Shown: positions 62,101 through 63,474 of the stretch, piece after piece
Layout of the letters: every line of letters begins with the position of its first letter
Numbering within the stretch: position 1 is the first letter of the stretch
DNA from: Mycobacterium lehmannii
Lineage (GTDB): Bacteria; Actinomycetota; Actinomycetes; Mycobacteriales; Mycobacteriaceae
DNA: 64,000 bases
Reading direction: 5' to 3'
Assembly: GCF_002245535.1 (NCBI RefSeq)
Contig: NZ_NKCN01000025.1
Location: 1-64,000, forward strand
Program-made: the position numbers and the translations under genes
Notes under the pieces: generated by a model
Seen by the model: only the letters and a program-made list of their open reading frames with translations
The model's database searches: none
What the model was told of the DNA's origin: nothing

Positions 62101-62102
62101 GA
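32091..62102 (+). CDS. Giant octamodular non-ribosomal peptide synthetase (10,003 residues)
   Basis: One uninterrupted 30-kb frame encodes eight modules: C-A-T, C-A-T-E, C-A-T, C-A-T-E, C-A-T, C-A-T-E, C-A-T, C-A-T-TE. All eight carrier Ser are present (GGDS: 981, 2036, 3566, 4619, 6109, 7163, 8648, 9702). All A domains keep YTSGTTG, GYGPTE/AYGPTE and the A10 Lys. C1 (PLTRRQLDIWLAQ) is of the starter type that accepts an acyl group. C2, C4, C6 and C8 (PLSFAQSRLW) are LCL type. C3, C5 and C7 (DILPLTP.Q.GL.FH) follow E domains as DCL types. Pocket codes read by eye: A1 DAESLAGIC, A2 DFWTLGAVY, A3 DFWSMAGVY, A4 DVWTVVAMC, A5 DFWTVGVMW, A6 DFWTLGAVY, A7 DVWSVAAVY, A8 DVWNVAGWY (tentative). Expected product: N-acyl octapeptide L-D-L-D-L-D-L-L. 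AGCGGGG-type site before the ATG. Confidence 0.96.
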   Translation: MELDNQALPLTRRQLDIWLAQQSGHSGTEWQLGMFVKIQGAIQPDVFEQAIRLGLQEAEPIRAAFFEKDGQVVQRAIDYSDLKLARYDLIGSYDAEQEARQIATAIERTPMPFDGKLMKFALFATRPNEYYWFACCHHIVIDGISMGLVGRRIAAIYSALVAGTPASPAFFGSLRDFVRSELEYESSTDYQDDEAYWRENLPSESVPDFRLPRTESTTDSHRPSPSIHLDPAVAGCVKELAKALGIRRSSVLTAACALLVRGCSHGDSEVVLDFPVSRRVDAKTKTLPAMLAGVVPLVVKMSPHSTVADLCRQVDKRTREILLHQRFPVRSLELGGDHRRLRQVPDRVVLNFVPSRLSLNLAGVPATATYTTFGPVGHFGLFFVGVGDQQSFFTAGAGQPFADFTPSDLAERLQRMLTAMAAAPECRLLSLTVLGSHDQARLDECGNRAVLTTAPSASSIPALFSAQVTRTPDAIALVCGDRTWTYRELDEASIRLARLLVSRKVRPGQIVALLFSRSAEAIMSILACLKTRAAYLPIDPATPAARIGYIIEDAAPVAAMTTAELASSLSGYGLQVIDVDDAATRLESDDSLPPPDPDDIAHVIYTSGTTGAPKGVAITHRSLTRLLGPPDEHLSARAWGQWHSYGFDASVEEIWRALLHGGRLVIVPEEVAASPQDLHALLVAENVSVLSQTPSALGTLAPEGLDSMALLVAGEACPAELVDRWAPGRVMLNGYGPTETTICASRSAPLVPGSGVPPIGSPVRGAALFVLDGWLRPVLPGVVGELYVAGSGVGVGYWRRTGLTASRFVACPFACGGQRMYRTGDLVCWRPDGQLQYLGRSDEQVKIRGYRIELGEVQAALAGLAGVQQSVVIAREDRPGDKRLVGYVTGAVDAGAARAALADRLPNYMVPAAVVVLDGLPVTVNGKLDTAALPAPEYVDADRYRAPSNHIEEMLAGIYARVLGLPRVGVDDSFFDLGGDSLSAMRVIGMVAKAVDAHLTVRALFDAPSVALLATRVRADGSRRPELVALQRPSVIPLSFAQSRLWFLDQVQAGAYNMPTVLRISGRLDVKALSTALDDVIARHEVLRTVYPQTDGVPCQQVLCAGAAKWRHHGMPVESMSEREAFGELTAMAAYPFDLSVEIPLRAQLYGIGPQEYLLGIVVHHIAFDGWSVAPLARDLGQAYEARQQGREPEWTALPVQYVDYALWQRAQFGDLADSRSPIAAQLDYWHDALAGMPERLQLPTDRPYPPVADQQGATLPVDWPASLQQRVRQLAANCNATSFMVVQAALAVLLSRLSGSPDVAMGFPIAGRTDPALDELVGFFVNTLVLRVDLAEDPTVDEVLAQVRQRSIGAYENEDVPFEALVERLNPTRSLTHHPLVQVLLAWQNLPGNAGAPTPLTLDGLQVTQIPVDTHTARMDLSFSLAERWTETAEPAGISGEVEFRSDVFDPHTITTLLQRFERILTAMTADPAARLSSIELLDATEFAWLDQIGNRAVLADPAPAAASIPQLFAEHVMRRPEMVAISYGRDSWTYLELDQVSDRLAHLLSAHGAGPGETVALLLERSAEAIVAMLAVLKTGAAYLAIDPAHPDARVEFMLTDATPVAALTTPDLRQRLNGYTLTVLDAADPGEDAQRGSILSTPAPEDIAYVVYTSGTTGTPKAVAITHHNLAHLAASTPPGLPAAQVWTQCHSYGFDFSVWEIWAALLGGGRLVVVPEEVAASPEDFHALLVREQVNVLTQTPSAVAALNSDRLESVAVLLGGEACPADVVDHWAPGRVVINAYGPTETTVYASMSTPLQAGTGAAPIGAPVATAALFVLDEWLRPVPAGVVGELYVAGRGVGLGYLRRSGLTASRFLACPFGRPGTRMYRTGDLVCWRADGQLQYLGRADEQVKIRGYRIELGEIQAALAALDGVEQAAVIAHEDQAGVKRLVGYLTESAPGTVDPASVRPVLADRLPAYMVPTAVVLLDALPLTVNGKLDTRALPIPDYQSSQHYSAPADAVEEVLAGIYAQVLGVQRVSVDDSFFDLGGDSILSMQVVARARAAGLRCRPRDIFVEQTVARLARVAGIAGGEIGPADEGVGAVNATPIMCWLHQVSGNIDEFNQTVVVQAPAGVTHRDIVAMLQTLLDRHAALRLRAEHRETGWSLYVPEPGSVDAAASLETVGELTTDALVAGRSRLNPSAGVMLSGLWAPSTGELGLIVHHLAVDAVSWRILLEDLNIAWTQYHSGQPIELPPLGTSFQRWAALLDKHAHSPAVIASADTWRKASTTPTALPRVRPEKDTYANAGRFSASLDPETTRLLLGQVPSALHAGVQDVLLIGFALAWRTFLAGNDSVVIDVETHGRNEDLAPELNLSRTVGWFTSKYPVALTIDPLPWGHVVAGDATVGAVLKNAKEQLRALPDGMTYGLLRYLNTGVALPETDPAIGFNYLGRLDAGGVRMSEDMWRLCDDGLALADAVTAVAMPLSHTVELNTGAVEGANGALLQANWTWATSTLDESQVDGLNRLWFDALKGICRHVVRGGGGLTPSDITPVVLDQDQIDQLEKQDRVADILPLTPLQEGLFFHANTTASADDAVYAMQLDISIDGPLDPQRLRHAIETVAKRHPNLAARFDGRYGQPIQVIPADPVIPWTFLDLGATGMDVGMDAAAAAVAAGPTAGAPPTDTATTDAVYRTLETDVAEAITKLCADERAAVCDLTRPPAFRTAVVRTAPNRHRLVLTNHHIVLDGWSLPIVAREIFASYYGHRLPAAGSYRRYVMWLAERDNTAARAAWREVLAGFDTPTVVGPPNRLRLGPRGTTAFRVGEDSTRALGELARSCHTTVNTVLQAAWAQLLVSLTGHHDVAFGTAVSGRSTDIIGAESMVGLLINTVPVRAYTTPATTVGELLDQLQRSYNHTLEHQHLALSEIHHATGQDLLFDTVFVYENYPVDARTLLSNGLTVTEVNGRESTHYPLAVVAQPGTELGMRIEFDTDVFDATEVDELSRRFQRVLRAMTAGPTRRLSSIDLLDGDEHAVIDRHGNIAVLTQTSAPTTIPALFAAQKARDPQAVALTFERESMSYGELDEASNRLAHLLVRHGAGPGRCFLIVSERSARAVVGILAVLKSGAAYLPIDPSTPRTRIEFIVADAAPAAALTTTDLADQMRGIGIPVIELDDAVISAESSSALREPAADDIAHIIYTSGTTGVPKGVAVTHHNVTRLFDSLDVGLELGPHQVWAHCASLAFDFSVWEIWGALLFGARLVVVPKSVTRSPKDLNALLRSEHVTVLSQTPTAVQALSTEGLAAVTLMAAGEACPAEVVDRWAPGRVMLNGYGPTEITVYATISAPLTAGSDTVPIGAPVPGAALFVLDGWLRPVPLGVVGELYVAGRGVAVGYWRRPGLTGSRFVACPGGELGARMYRTGDLVRWRADGQLQYLGRADEQVKVRGYRIELGEVRTALAELNGVEQAAVIAREDRPGDKRLVGYLTETIPGTIDPAEARAALVERLPSYMVPAAVVVLDVLPLTANGKLDVRALPAPEYQGVDHYRAPATPIEAILVSLYARALGLERVGVDDSFFDLGGDSILAMRVVADINTSLDGDLSVRALFDAPTVAGLARCLGGDAGRRAPLVPDARPPVIPLSFAQSRLWFLDQLQGPSAVFNMTVALNLQGQLDVDALQAALHDLVARHESLRTLFPAPDGVPQQLVVDADNADFGWQVVDATAWSAERRSDAIEETVRLAFDLSSQIPLRARLFHVGEDEHVLAGVVHHIAADGWSIAPLIRDLNAAYTSRCAGRPPAWSQLPVQYADYTLWQREQFGDLDDGSSPIGAQLAYWRDALAGMPERLQLPTDRPYPPVAEQRGATVTVQWPAELQRRVGDVAAQHNATSFMVVQAGLAALLSRLSSSYDVAVGFPIAGRRDPALDDLVGFFVNLLLLRVDLAGDPTVAELLAQVRRSSLDAYENQDVPFEVLVDRLNPARSLTHHPLVQVALAWQTAIGGADDTDALTLGDLQVTRMPVETHTARMDLVFSLSECWTDTGECDGIGGTVEFRTDVFDAVTVETLVARLQRVLTAITSDPSRRLSAVDVLADEEHAQLERFGNLVGLTAPRPAPDSIPALFAEHVARAPDAVAISCLDTSWTYRQLDEGSNRLAHLLISRGARPGRCVALAMSRSAEAIAAILAVLKTGAAYLPIDPGLPSARIEFMIADTAPIAAVTTAALRDSLDGCDVPVVDVDDAGIATQPDTALPPPPAEHLAYVIYTSGTTGVPKGVAVTHHNVTQLLSSLDAGLPRPGVWAQCHSLAFDVSVWEVFGALLRGGRVVVVPESVAASPDDFHAVLTTEKVSVLTQTPSAAGMLRREGLESTALVVVGEACPAQVVEQWAPGRVMLNAYGPTETTMCVAISAPLAPGSSVPIGSPVSRAALLVLDDVLRPVPPGSVGELYVAGAGVAAGYLGRSGLTASRFVACPSRGSAGLRMYRTGDVVRWRADGQLQYLGRSDEQVKIRGYRIELGEIQAALAELAGVEQAVVVAREDRPGEKRLVGYLTGTADPAETRAVLARRLPGYMVPVAVMQLESLPLTPNNKLDVRALPAPDYQDSDRYRAPADAVEEILTGIYAQVLGLERVGVDDSFFDLGGDSILSMQVVARARAAGVTCRPRDIFVEQTVARLARAARVLTADTGPIDEGLGEVAATPIMRWLREIEGSVREFNQTIIVDAPEGATRADVGTVLQALLDRHAMLRLHAVERGTGGWSLHVPDPGSVDADACVDAVDELSEEVVRAARSRLDPAKGRMLSALWVPATGRLALIIHHLAVDAVSWRILLEDLNIAWAQHRNGQPVNLPVTGTSFRRWASLLTERAHDPAVLRQADAWRHVAVVPPALPAPQPDIDTYSSAGQLSATLDTDTTRVLVGDVPAAFHAGIGDILLIAYAIAWSRFLDIGGEPVGIDVEGHGRYDDLAPDLDLSHTVGWFTLKHPVALVIPEMAWNKTVAGDTMLGNVVKDAKEQLRSLPEGLSYGLLRYLNDEIELPATDPSIGFNYLGRLGGAGAGVAGELWTVSRDDLSLVDISAAIPMSLSHTVELNAATVDTDAGPQLQAKWAWAQSAVNQADVTRLSDLFFDALSGICAYVREGGGGLTSSDITPARLNQHQIDRLETQFRPADILPLTPMQQGLLFHASTAQCSGDDLYAMQLDITITGRLDRDRLEAAVQAVAARHPHLVARFCGEYDPPVQIIPADARPAWQYLDLAGKDADERVARVCGDERAAVCRLSDAPAFRAALIRLAEDRHRCVLTFHHIVIDGWSLPILAQELFASYFGQRLSAAGSFRRYVTWMSERDIDSARAAWGEVLVGFDTPTMVAPPGRHGRRGVESHRLSEHLSRAVEELARSEHTTVNTVLQAAWGHLLTWLTGRRDVAFGTAVSGRPADLADAESMVGLLINTVPVRATFKPDTTASDVLKQLRTAHAHTLEHQHLSLAEIHRITGLDQLFDTLFVYENYPVDTADLLDFDGLAVTEFSTRERNDYPLTLQAMPGRELALRLEYDIEVFDPAGVGTLIGRLQQVLVAMTADPARQLLSIDLLDADEHARLDLMGNRAVLTQPVGTPSSIPAVFAAQVTRTPDAIAVNCGESAWSYRELDEASNRLAHLLAEHGARPGQSVALLFSRCPEAILAILAVLKSGAAYLPIDPAHPSTRIKFMIADAAPVAAVTTAALAHRFDECDIEVIDAADPRVDTQPSTAPPAPRPDDIAHIIYTSGTTGVPKGVAVTQYNVVQLFDRLDTGLELSPAQVWTQFHSYAFDFSVWEIWGALLHGGRLVIVPETVAHAPEDFHALLRYEHVSVLTQTPSAVRGITPEGLGSTALVIGAEACPAELVDRWAPGRVMLNVYGPTETTMWLSKSAPLTPGSGAPPIGSPVRGAALFVLDGWLRPVLPGVVGELYVAGSGVGVGYWRRAGLTASRFVACPFACGGQRMYRTGDLVCWRPDGQLQYLGRSDEQVKIRGYRIELGEVQAALAGLAGVQQSVVIAREDRPGDKRLVGYVTGAVDAGAARAALADRLPNYMVPAAVVVLDGLPVTVNGKLDTAALPAPEYVDADRYRAPANPIEEMLAGIYARVLGLDRVGVDDSFFDLGGDSMSAMRVVAAINAGLDANLPVRALFDAPTIGGLAPRLSRCAGGRPPLVAGERPAVVPLSFAQSRLWVIDQLHGPSPVYHMVVALRLRGHLDGDALRAALGDVVDRHESLRTLFVAPDGTAQQLVLAAGCADVGWQVVEAGGWSEDRLMAAIGGAAAQPFDLSTHIPLRASVFRISDDDHVLVGVVHHIAADGWSLGPLIRDLGVAYEARRHGDAPGWAPLPVQYVDYTMWQRARFGDLDDSDSPIAAQLEHWQQALTGLPERLQLPTDRPYPALADQRGAVMTVHWPAELQQRVRETAAEYNATTFMVMQAGLAVLLSRLSANPDVAVGFPIAGRSDPALDELIGFFVNTLVLRVDLTGDPSFAELLDQVRQRSLAAFDHQEVPFELLVERLNPMRSLAHHPLVQVLLAWQNLPGLGGDHAAALTLGDLDVKQLPVETHTARMDLTFSLSEHFTDSGLPDGIRGAVEFRTDIFDATSIQALVGRFERVLTTMTADPHRRVSAVDLLEPSEHHRLAELGNRRMLNAAAPPSRSVPELFSEHVRRHPNAVAVSGADRALTYRDLDDASNRLAYLLSERGVEPGSRVALLFERCCEAIVAMVAVLKAGAAYLPIDPALPSARREFLLADAEPIAVLTTATLAELLTASDVAVVDVDDPAVTEYPCAPLPSPAVDDIAYLIYTSGTTGAPKGVAITHQNLAHLAESTPTALPTRQVWTQCHSYGFDFSVWEVWAALLGGGRLVIVPEAITASPDDFHELLVRERVNVLTQTPSAVAALNPLGLEGVAVLLGGEVCPAEVVDRWAPGRVVINAYGPTEATVYVTMSRALSAGSGAAPIGAPVPTAALFVLDEWLRPVPAGVVGELYVAGRGVAMGYLGRAGLTAGRFLACPFGRPGIRMYRTGDLVCWRADGQLQYLGRADEQVKIRGFRVELGEIQSALAEVDGVEQAAVVVREDRPGDKRLVGYTTGTAIPAAARTALAERLPAYMVPAAVVAVDAIPLTVNGKLDTRALPAPDYQSAPQYRAPADAVEEVLAGIYAQVLGLERIGVDDSFFDLGGDSILSMQVVARARAAGLRCRPRDVFVEQTVARLARVADAADGAAATVDDGTGPVQPTPIMAWLREVDGPVDQFNQTMVLQAPAGVTDADVVMLLQALLDRHAMLRLHVADDGQMIVPAPGSVQSMDCLHMTDELTESAMKSLCAQLSPAAGKMLTALWVPSTGQLALSIHHLGVDAVSWPILIEDINIAWAQHHNGQAIALAPTGTSFRQWAARLADHAQDAATLAHAEAWRQITATDPALPAPAPEVDTYADAGHLSLSLDVASTRALLVKAPAAFHAGISDILLIAYALACAEFVGSPASVGIDVEGHGRHEHLAQDVDLSRTVGWFTTKHPVALTVRKLNWQDVTAGDATLGAVVKDLKEQLRTHPDPLTYGLLRYLNPEVDLAGPDPSLGFNYLGRLGAGAAQLSQEMWSVSHDGLTLAEAAAAVPMPLAHTLELNAAAVETAEGPTLRANWTFARSALDHAEAGRFGMLFFQALRGICAHAASGGGGRTPSDIAPARLSQDQIDELEAHERIADILPLTPLQQGLLFHASTTTNAADDVYAMQLDVAISGPLDRDRLRDAVHNVAIRHPNLAARFCGQFDEPVQIIPADPAPAWRYIDLTHNGRNPGDHVEEVRTEERAAVCDLTRPPAFRAALIRVAPDRHRFVLTNHHIVLDGWSLPVLMQELFAAYYGQRLPAATPYRNFVAWLAEQDIDAARAAWREVLAGFDTPTLVGSPGRLTPGPRGTASISLPARNTRALNNFARAQRTTVNIVLQAAWAQVLMSATGHHDVVFGAAVSGRPTEVVGAETMVGLLINTVPVRADANAATTVGDLLDQLQRAHVDTLEHHHLALNEIHKVTGCDQLFDTLFVYENYPVDTSALADVTELAITEIVGTESTHYPLMLQARSAEELRLRIEFDADLFDTTRVDALMRRLQWVLEEMTADPTRRLSSMDALDAAEHAQLDRFGNREVLHQPATLASIPALWVAQVARTPDAVALSDETRSWTYDELHDASNRFARLLIEHGAGPGQCVALLLERSAEAIVSILATLKAGAAYLPIDPALPPNRIRFMIEDATPIATVTSAGLVDRLGGLGSPTIDVHDPAIDAQPSEALRPPAPDDLAYIIYTSGTTGVPKGVAISHRNVTQHLDSLDLGLPLTAVWTQWHSLVFDVSVWEIWGALLRGGRLVVVPDLVAASSEDLRELLLAEDVGVLSQTPSAAAMLSPEGLESTALVVAGEACPVELVERWAQNAVLINAYGPTETTVYATISAPLTPGPGPVPIGAPVAGAALFVLDGWLRPTAAGVVGELYVAGRGVGEGYWRRSGLTAARFVACPFGGPGARMYRTGDLVRWGDDGQLQYLGRADEQVKIRGYRIELGEVRTALVELDGVEQAAVIAREDHCGDKRLVGYVVGTADSSDIRDQLVTKLPAYMIPAAVVVLDVLPLTVNGKLDTRALPAPEYGGERYRAPGNAVEEIVADIYAQVLNVGRVGVDDSFFDLGGDSLSAMRAVAAINSAFDSGLSVRALFDVPTVAQLAPRVSEAVGRRAPLVSAERPAEVPLSFAQSRLWILDQLHGPSPVYNMAVVLELSGRLDADALCLALHDVVARHETLRTLFLATDGVPYQLVVSPERADYGWHVVDARNWSATTLEEAVERTVRHSFDLASEMPLRAALFRVSDQEHILAAAVHHIAADASSVSPLMRDLGVAYAKRCSGQPPDWPSLPVQYADYTLWQRGEFGDVDAADSPIAGQLAYWRDALAGLPERLQLPTDRPYPPAADQGGASVTVNWPADLQNLVREVARKHNGTSFMVLQSALAVLLAKITANNDVAVGFPIVGRVDRALDDLVGFFVNTLVLRVDLGGDPTLAEVLDQVRRRSLSAYENQDVPFELLVDRLNSSRSLTHHPLVQVMLAWQNVLGEHGNAAGLSLGDVQVTQRPVDIRTARMDLVFHLAENWTDTGEPGGIRGEVEFRTDIFDAATIETLIRRLERVLVAMTADPQQRMSSIGLLDTDEQALLDEVGNRAVLARGAHPEVSIPALFAAQVARTPEAQALSCGGRSMTYRRLDDDSNRLAHKLISVGARTGESVALLLERSAEAVVAILAVLKTGAAYLPIDPAHPDARLEFMLADAAPIASITRAGLAARLGGRNMPVIDVAGPCVDVHPCSALPLPAADDLAYVIYTSGTTGLPKGVAVAHRTVTQLVQASDDGLPPAGVWTQWHSLAFDVSVWEIFGALLRGGRLVVVPEEVASSPRDFHALLVDEEVSVLNQTPSAASLLSADGLDGVALVVAGEACPANLVDRWADGRLMVNGYGPTETWYTSFSAPLRAGSHEVPIGAPISGAAFFVLDNWLRPVLPGVVGELYVAGDGLACGYVNRAGLTASRFVACPFADAGASGRRMYRTGDVVRWGVDGQLRYLGRADEQVKIRGHRIEPGEIEAALAEVVGVEQAAVVARDDRLVGYVTECASVTIDPAHVRRVLAERLPSYMVPAAIVVVDALPLTVNGKLDVRALPPPEYQGAKAYRAPETATEMVIGDIYARILGLERVGVDDSFFDLGGDSLGAIRVVAAINSELDTDLAVRTMFHAPSVRGLSRQLGTLDSVAEVVPVEVLKDGVGVPLCCIHGGFGLSWVYRILADHLDCPIIGINQAAPEGETVPRTISEMAARYADRIQALQSNGRYKLLGWSLGGVVAHAVAVELQRRGCVVQSLVLLDDAFSANRVMVTEQASEPGDILRKILQLNGIDVPYREEPLTSAEAVQSVYRHFEGGELVLPSKKLLQFMVQCLSENQRYLQDHVPEVFDGDMVVFSASHDDVTCPVRTWQPYVTGDVTTYAVDCSHLEMLTSESLSRYVGQLKQALEAR
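34361..35030 (+). repeat. 670-bp near-identical repeat, copy 1 (A1 second half to T1)
   Basis: It aligns without gaps to 49745-50414 (offset 15,384 bp), with about 15 mismatches by hand count. The first ~430 bp have only three. A second shared patch of ~60 bp (GAGGCTTGCCCCGCCGAG... to CTCAACG, ~34230-34291) precedes it, separated by the divergent specificity region. Confidence 0.92.
35185..39730 (+). other. NRPS module 2: C2 - A2 - T2 - E2
   Basis: LCL-type C (HHIAFDG, His1164). A2 has code DFWTLGAVY, identical to A6. T2 Ser2036 lies in GGDSILSMQVVARARAAG, the helix variant that precedes E domains. E2 has HHLAVDAVSW, RTVGWFT and GFNYLGR, so residue 2 should be epimerised to D. Confidence 0.85.
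39735..42935 (+). other. NRPS module 3: C3 - A3 - T3
   Basis: DCL-type C (HHIVLDGWS, VFVYENYP) accepting a D-residue. It carries an unusual Ala/Thr-rich insertion (about nt 40014-40140) between ILPADP..PWTFLDLG and ITKLCADERAAVC that C5 and C7 lack. A3 code DFWSMAGVY. T3 Ser3566. No E domain. Confidence 0.83.
42940..47480 (+). other. NRPS module 4: C4 - A4 - T4 - E4
   Basis: LCL-type C (HHIAADG). The A4 code DVWTVVAMC has the Trp239/Thr278/Ala322/Cys331 pattern also seen in the Phe code DAWTIAAIC, so an aromatic residue is possible but unproven. A10 reads NNKLD instead of NGKLD; the Lys is kept. T4 Ser4619. E4 has HHLAVDAVSW near residue 4791: residue 4 should be D. Confidence 0.83.
47485..50560 (+). 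other. NRPS module 5: C5 - A5 - T5
   Basis: DCL-type C (HHIVIDGWS). A5 code DFWTVGVMW; GAEAC replaces the usual GEAC context. The second half of A5 and T5 is nearly identical in DNA to module 1 (see repeat). T5 Ser6109. No E domain. Confidence 0.84.
49745..50414 (+). repeat. 670-bp near-identical repeat, copy 2 (A5 second half to T5)
   Basis: Direct repeat partner of 34361-35030. The other modules encode similar protein here but with many synonymous differences, so the near-identity of these two copies marks recent gene conversion or duplication. Confidence 0.92.
50565..55105 (+). other. NRPS module 6: C6 - A6 - T6 - E6
   Basis: LCL-type C (HHIAADG). A6 code DFWTLGAVY is identical to A2, and the two A domains share QNLAHLA/HNLAHLA and LTQTPSAVAALN segments. 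Residues 2 and 6 should therefore be the same amino acid, both D. T6 Ser7163. E6 has HHLGVDAVSW. Confidence 0.85.
55110..58185 (+). other. NRPS module 7: C7 - A7 - T7
   Basis: DCL-type C (HHIVLDGWS, VFVYENYP). A7 code DVWSVAAVY. T7 Ser8648 in GGDSLSAMRAVAAIN. No E domain. Confidence 0.84.
58190..61335 (+). other. NRPS module 8: C8 - A8 - T8
   Basis: LCL-type C with HHIAADASS: the catalytic second His and Asp are kept but the Gly of HHxxxDG is Ala. A8 reads GYGPTETWYTS, one residue shorter than the other seven between GPTE and SAPL, exactly at pocket positions 330/331. Its code (DVWNVAGWY) is thus uncertain. T8 Ser9702 is followed directly by the thioesterase, with no E domain, so residue 8 should be L. 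Confidence 0.82.
61336..62099 (+). other. NRPS C-terminal type I thioesterase
   Basis: An alpha/beta hydrolase of ~250 residues. It begins with CCIHGGFGLSWVY (oxyanion region). The nucleophile is Ser9828 in GWSLGG, an Asp lies in LVLLDDAF (~9855), and His9980 is in DCSHLEMLTSE. It releases the octapeptide by hydrolysis or cyclisation; sequence alone does not decide which. Confidence 0.9.
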
Positions 62103-62863
62103 CTGATAGCACACTCGACATAGTCGACATGCCCCGCGGCGGTCCTGAGGCGTCGTGGTTGGACCGGCGGTTGCAGACGAATCGGCTCGAGTACCTCGAC
62201 CGCGACGACGTCGACGAGTTGAAACGAAAGGTCGTGGTGGCCCTCGACCGCGGTGGGCGGCGACGACGGTTGGGCGTCTACGGCAAGATCGCCAAGGTCG
62301 TGCTCGACGAGGCGGCCGAGTTCTCCTCGCCGAAGATTCTGGAGTTGGGAGCGGGCCTTGGCGGGCTGTCGGAGAAAGTGCTCGAGAGCCACCCCACTGC
62401 TCGGGTCACGGTCACCGATATCGATCCCTCCTTCGTCGGGATTGTTGCCGCGGGTGGGCTCGGCAGTGATCCCCGAGCCACGGTGCGGGAAATGGATGCC
62501 ACCGAAATCGACGCCCCCGACGGGTTTTACGACCTCGCCGTGTTCGCGTTGTCGTTGCATCACCTGCCACCCGCACAGGCCGCACTTGTGTTCGCCGAGG
62601 GAACGCGGGCGGCGAAGAAGCTGATGATTATCGACCTGCGCCGACCGCCGGCGCCCGTGCATGCGGTTGTGCTGGCAGCGACGCTGCCGTTCTGCCCGTT
62701 GATGCCGCTGCTGCACGACGGGGTAATCAGCTCACTACGCGCCTACAGTCCGTCGGCATTGAGTGCGCTCGCGCGCCACGCCGGTCCGGAGATCACCGTC
62801 AAATTTCGCACCCGCCCGTTCGGCCCAACCGTCGTGGTGGCGAGCCGACGTCAAGTCAGCTGA
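62099..62863 (+). CDS. Class I SAM-dependent methyltransferase coupled to the NRPS
   Basis: A 254-residue methyltransferase. The SAM motif is ILELGAGLGGLSEKVLE near residue 80. VTVTDIDPSF and the LAVFALSLHHLPP motif follow, then a hydrophobic segment (AVVLAATLPFCPLMPLL). The ATG overlaps the NRPS stop as ATGA (62099-62102), so translation is coupled and the enzyme belongs to the same pathway. It may methylate the free carboxyl, an amine or a side chain of the peptide. It is not related in motif detail to the TcmP-like enzyme upstream, so two different methylations are plausible. Confidence 0.85.
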   Translation: MTDSTLDIVDMPRGGPEASWLDRRLQTNRLEYLDRDDVDELKRKVVVALDRGGRRRRLGVYGKIAKVVLDEAAEFSSPKILELGAGLGGLSEKVLESHPTARVTVTDIDPSFVGIVAAGGLGSDPRATVREMDATEIDAPDGFYDLAVFALSLHHLPPAQAALVFAEGTRAAKKLMIIDLRRPPAPVHAVVLAATLPFCPLMPLLHDGVISSLRAYSPSALSALARHAGPEITVKFRTRPFGPTVVVASRRQVS

Positions 62864-62905
62864 CCCGACCGGGCGATCTTCTCGGTGAAGTTCAACGCCG
62901 TGCAT

Positions 62906-62990
62906 TGATTGCGCTGTGAGCGGGCCAACGGACACCGGGTTGCAGACCGCGGACGTCCGGTCTGACATGGCGACGCGGCATGCGCAATCA
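62906..62990. terminator. Nested inverted repeats between convergent genes
   Basis: An outer perfect 9-bp stem TGATTGCGC (62906-62914) / GCGCAATCA (62982-62990) encloses an inner 7-bp stem CAGACCG (62943-62949) / CGGTCTG (62958-62964) with an 8-base loop. There is no U-tract. It lies between the stops of the methyltransferase and the DUF2237 gene, so a factor-assisted bidirectional terminator is possible. Confidence 0.35.
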
Positions 62991-63011
62991 GTCGCTCGTC
63001 GACCGAATGCG

Positions 63012-63398
63012 TCAAAGGCTTCCGAGGTCGTCGGGCACGTCGACGGCGTGTTCGCGCAGCGCCTCCAGCGGAATCACCTCGAGCGTGCGTTCGTGCGTCG
63101 ACGCCAGCACCACCGGCGCGGCGAAGCCGTCCTGATAGGCCTTCAACCAGTTCACCGCGGTCACGCACCAGCGATCACCGGGCCGCAGACCGGGAAAGCG
63201 GTACTCCGGTCGCGGGGTGGACAGGTCGTTGCCGATCGACCGCTGGTGCCGGAGGAACTCCGCCGTCACCACCGCGCAGATGGTGTGGCTGCCGAGATCC
63301 TCAGGCCCGGTCGAGCAGCACCCGTCCCGGTAGAAGCCGGTCAGCGGGTCAGAACTGCACGGCTGAAGCGGCTCGCCGAGCACATTGAGTTCAGCCAC
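63012..63398 (-). CDS. DUF2237 family protein
   Basis: A 128-residue cytoplasmic protein of unknown function. It has NVLGEPLQPCSSDPLTGFYRDGCCSTGPEDLGSHTICAVVTAEFL, then YRFPGLRPGDRWCVTAVNWLKAYQDGFAAPVVLASTHERTLEVI, the DUF2237 signature with conserved Cys residues. The GTG at 63398 is taken as start because conserved sequence begins right there. The frame is open further upstream into the divergent synthase gene, but without family similarity. A deleted copy of the same gene lies at 30633-30675, on the other side of the NRPS genes. Confidence 0.8.
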   Translation of the reverse strand: MAELNVLGEPLQPCSSDPLTGFYRDGCCSTGPEDLGSHTICAVVTAEFLRHQRSIGNDLSTPRPEYRFPGLRPGDRWCVTAVNWLKAYQDGFAAPVVLASTHERTLEVIPLEALREHAVDVPDDLGSL

Positions 63399-63474
63399 CA
63401 GTCGTCCATCGTTTCGGAGGGTCCTAATATTCAGTACTACCCGAACATATTCGAGTGAACGAGGAGCATCCGGC

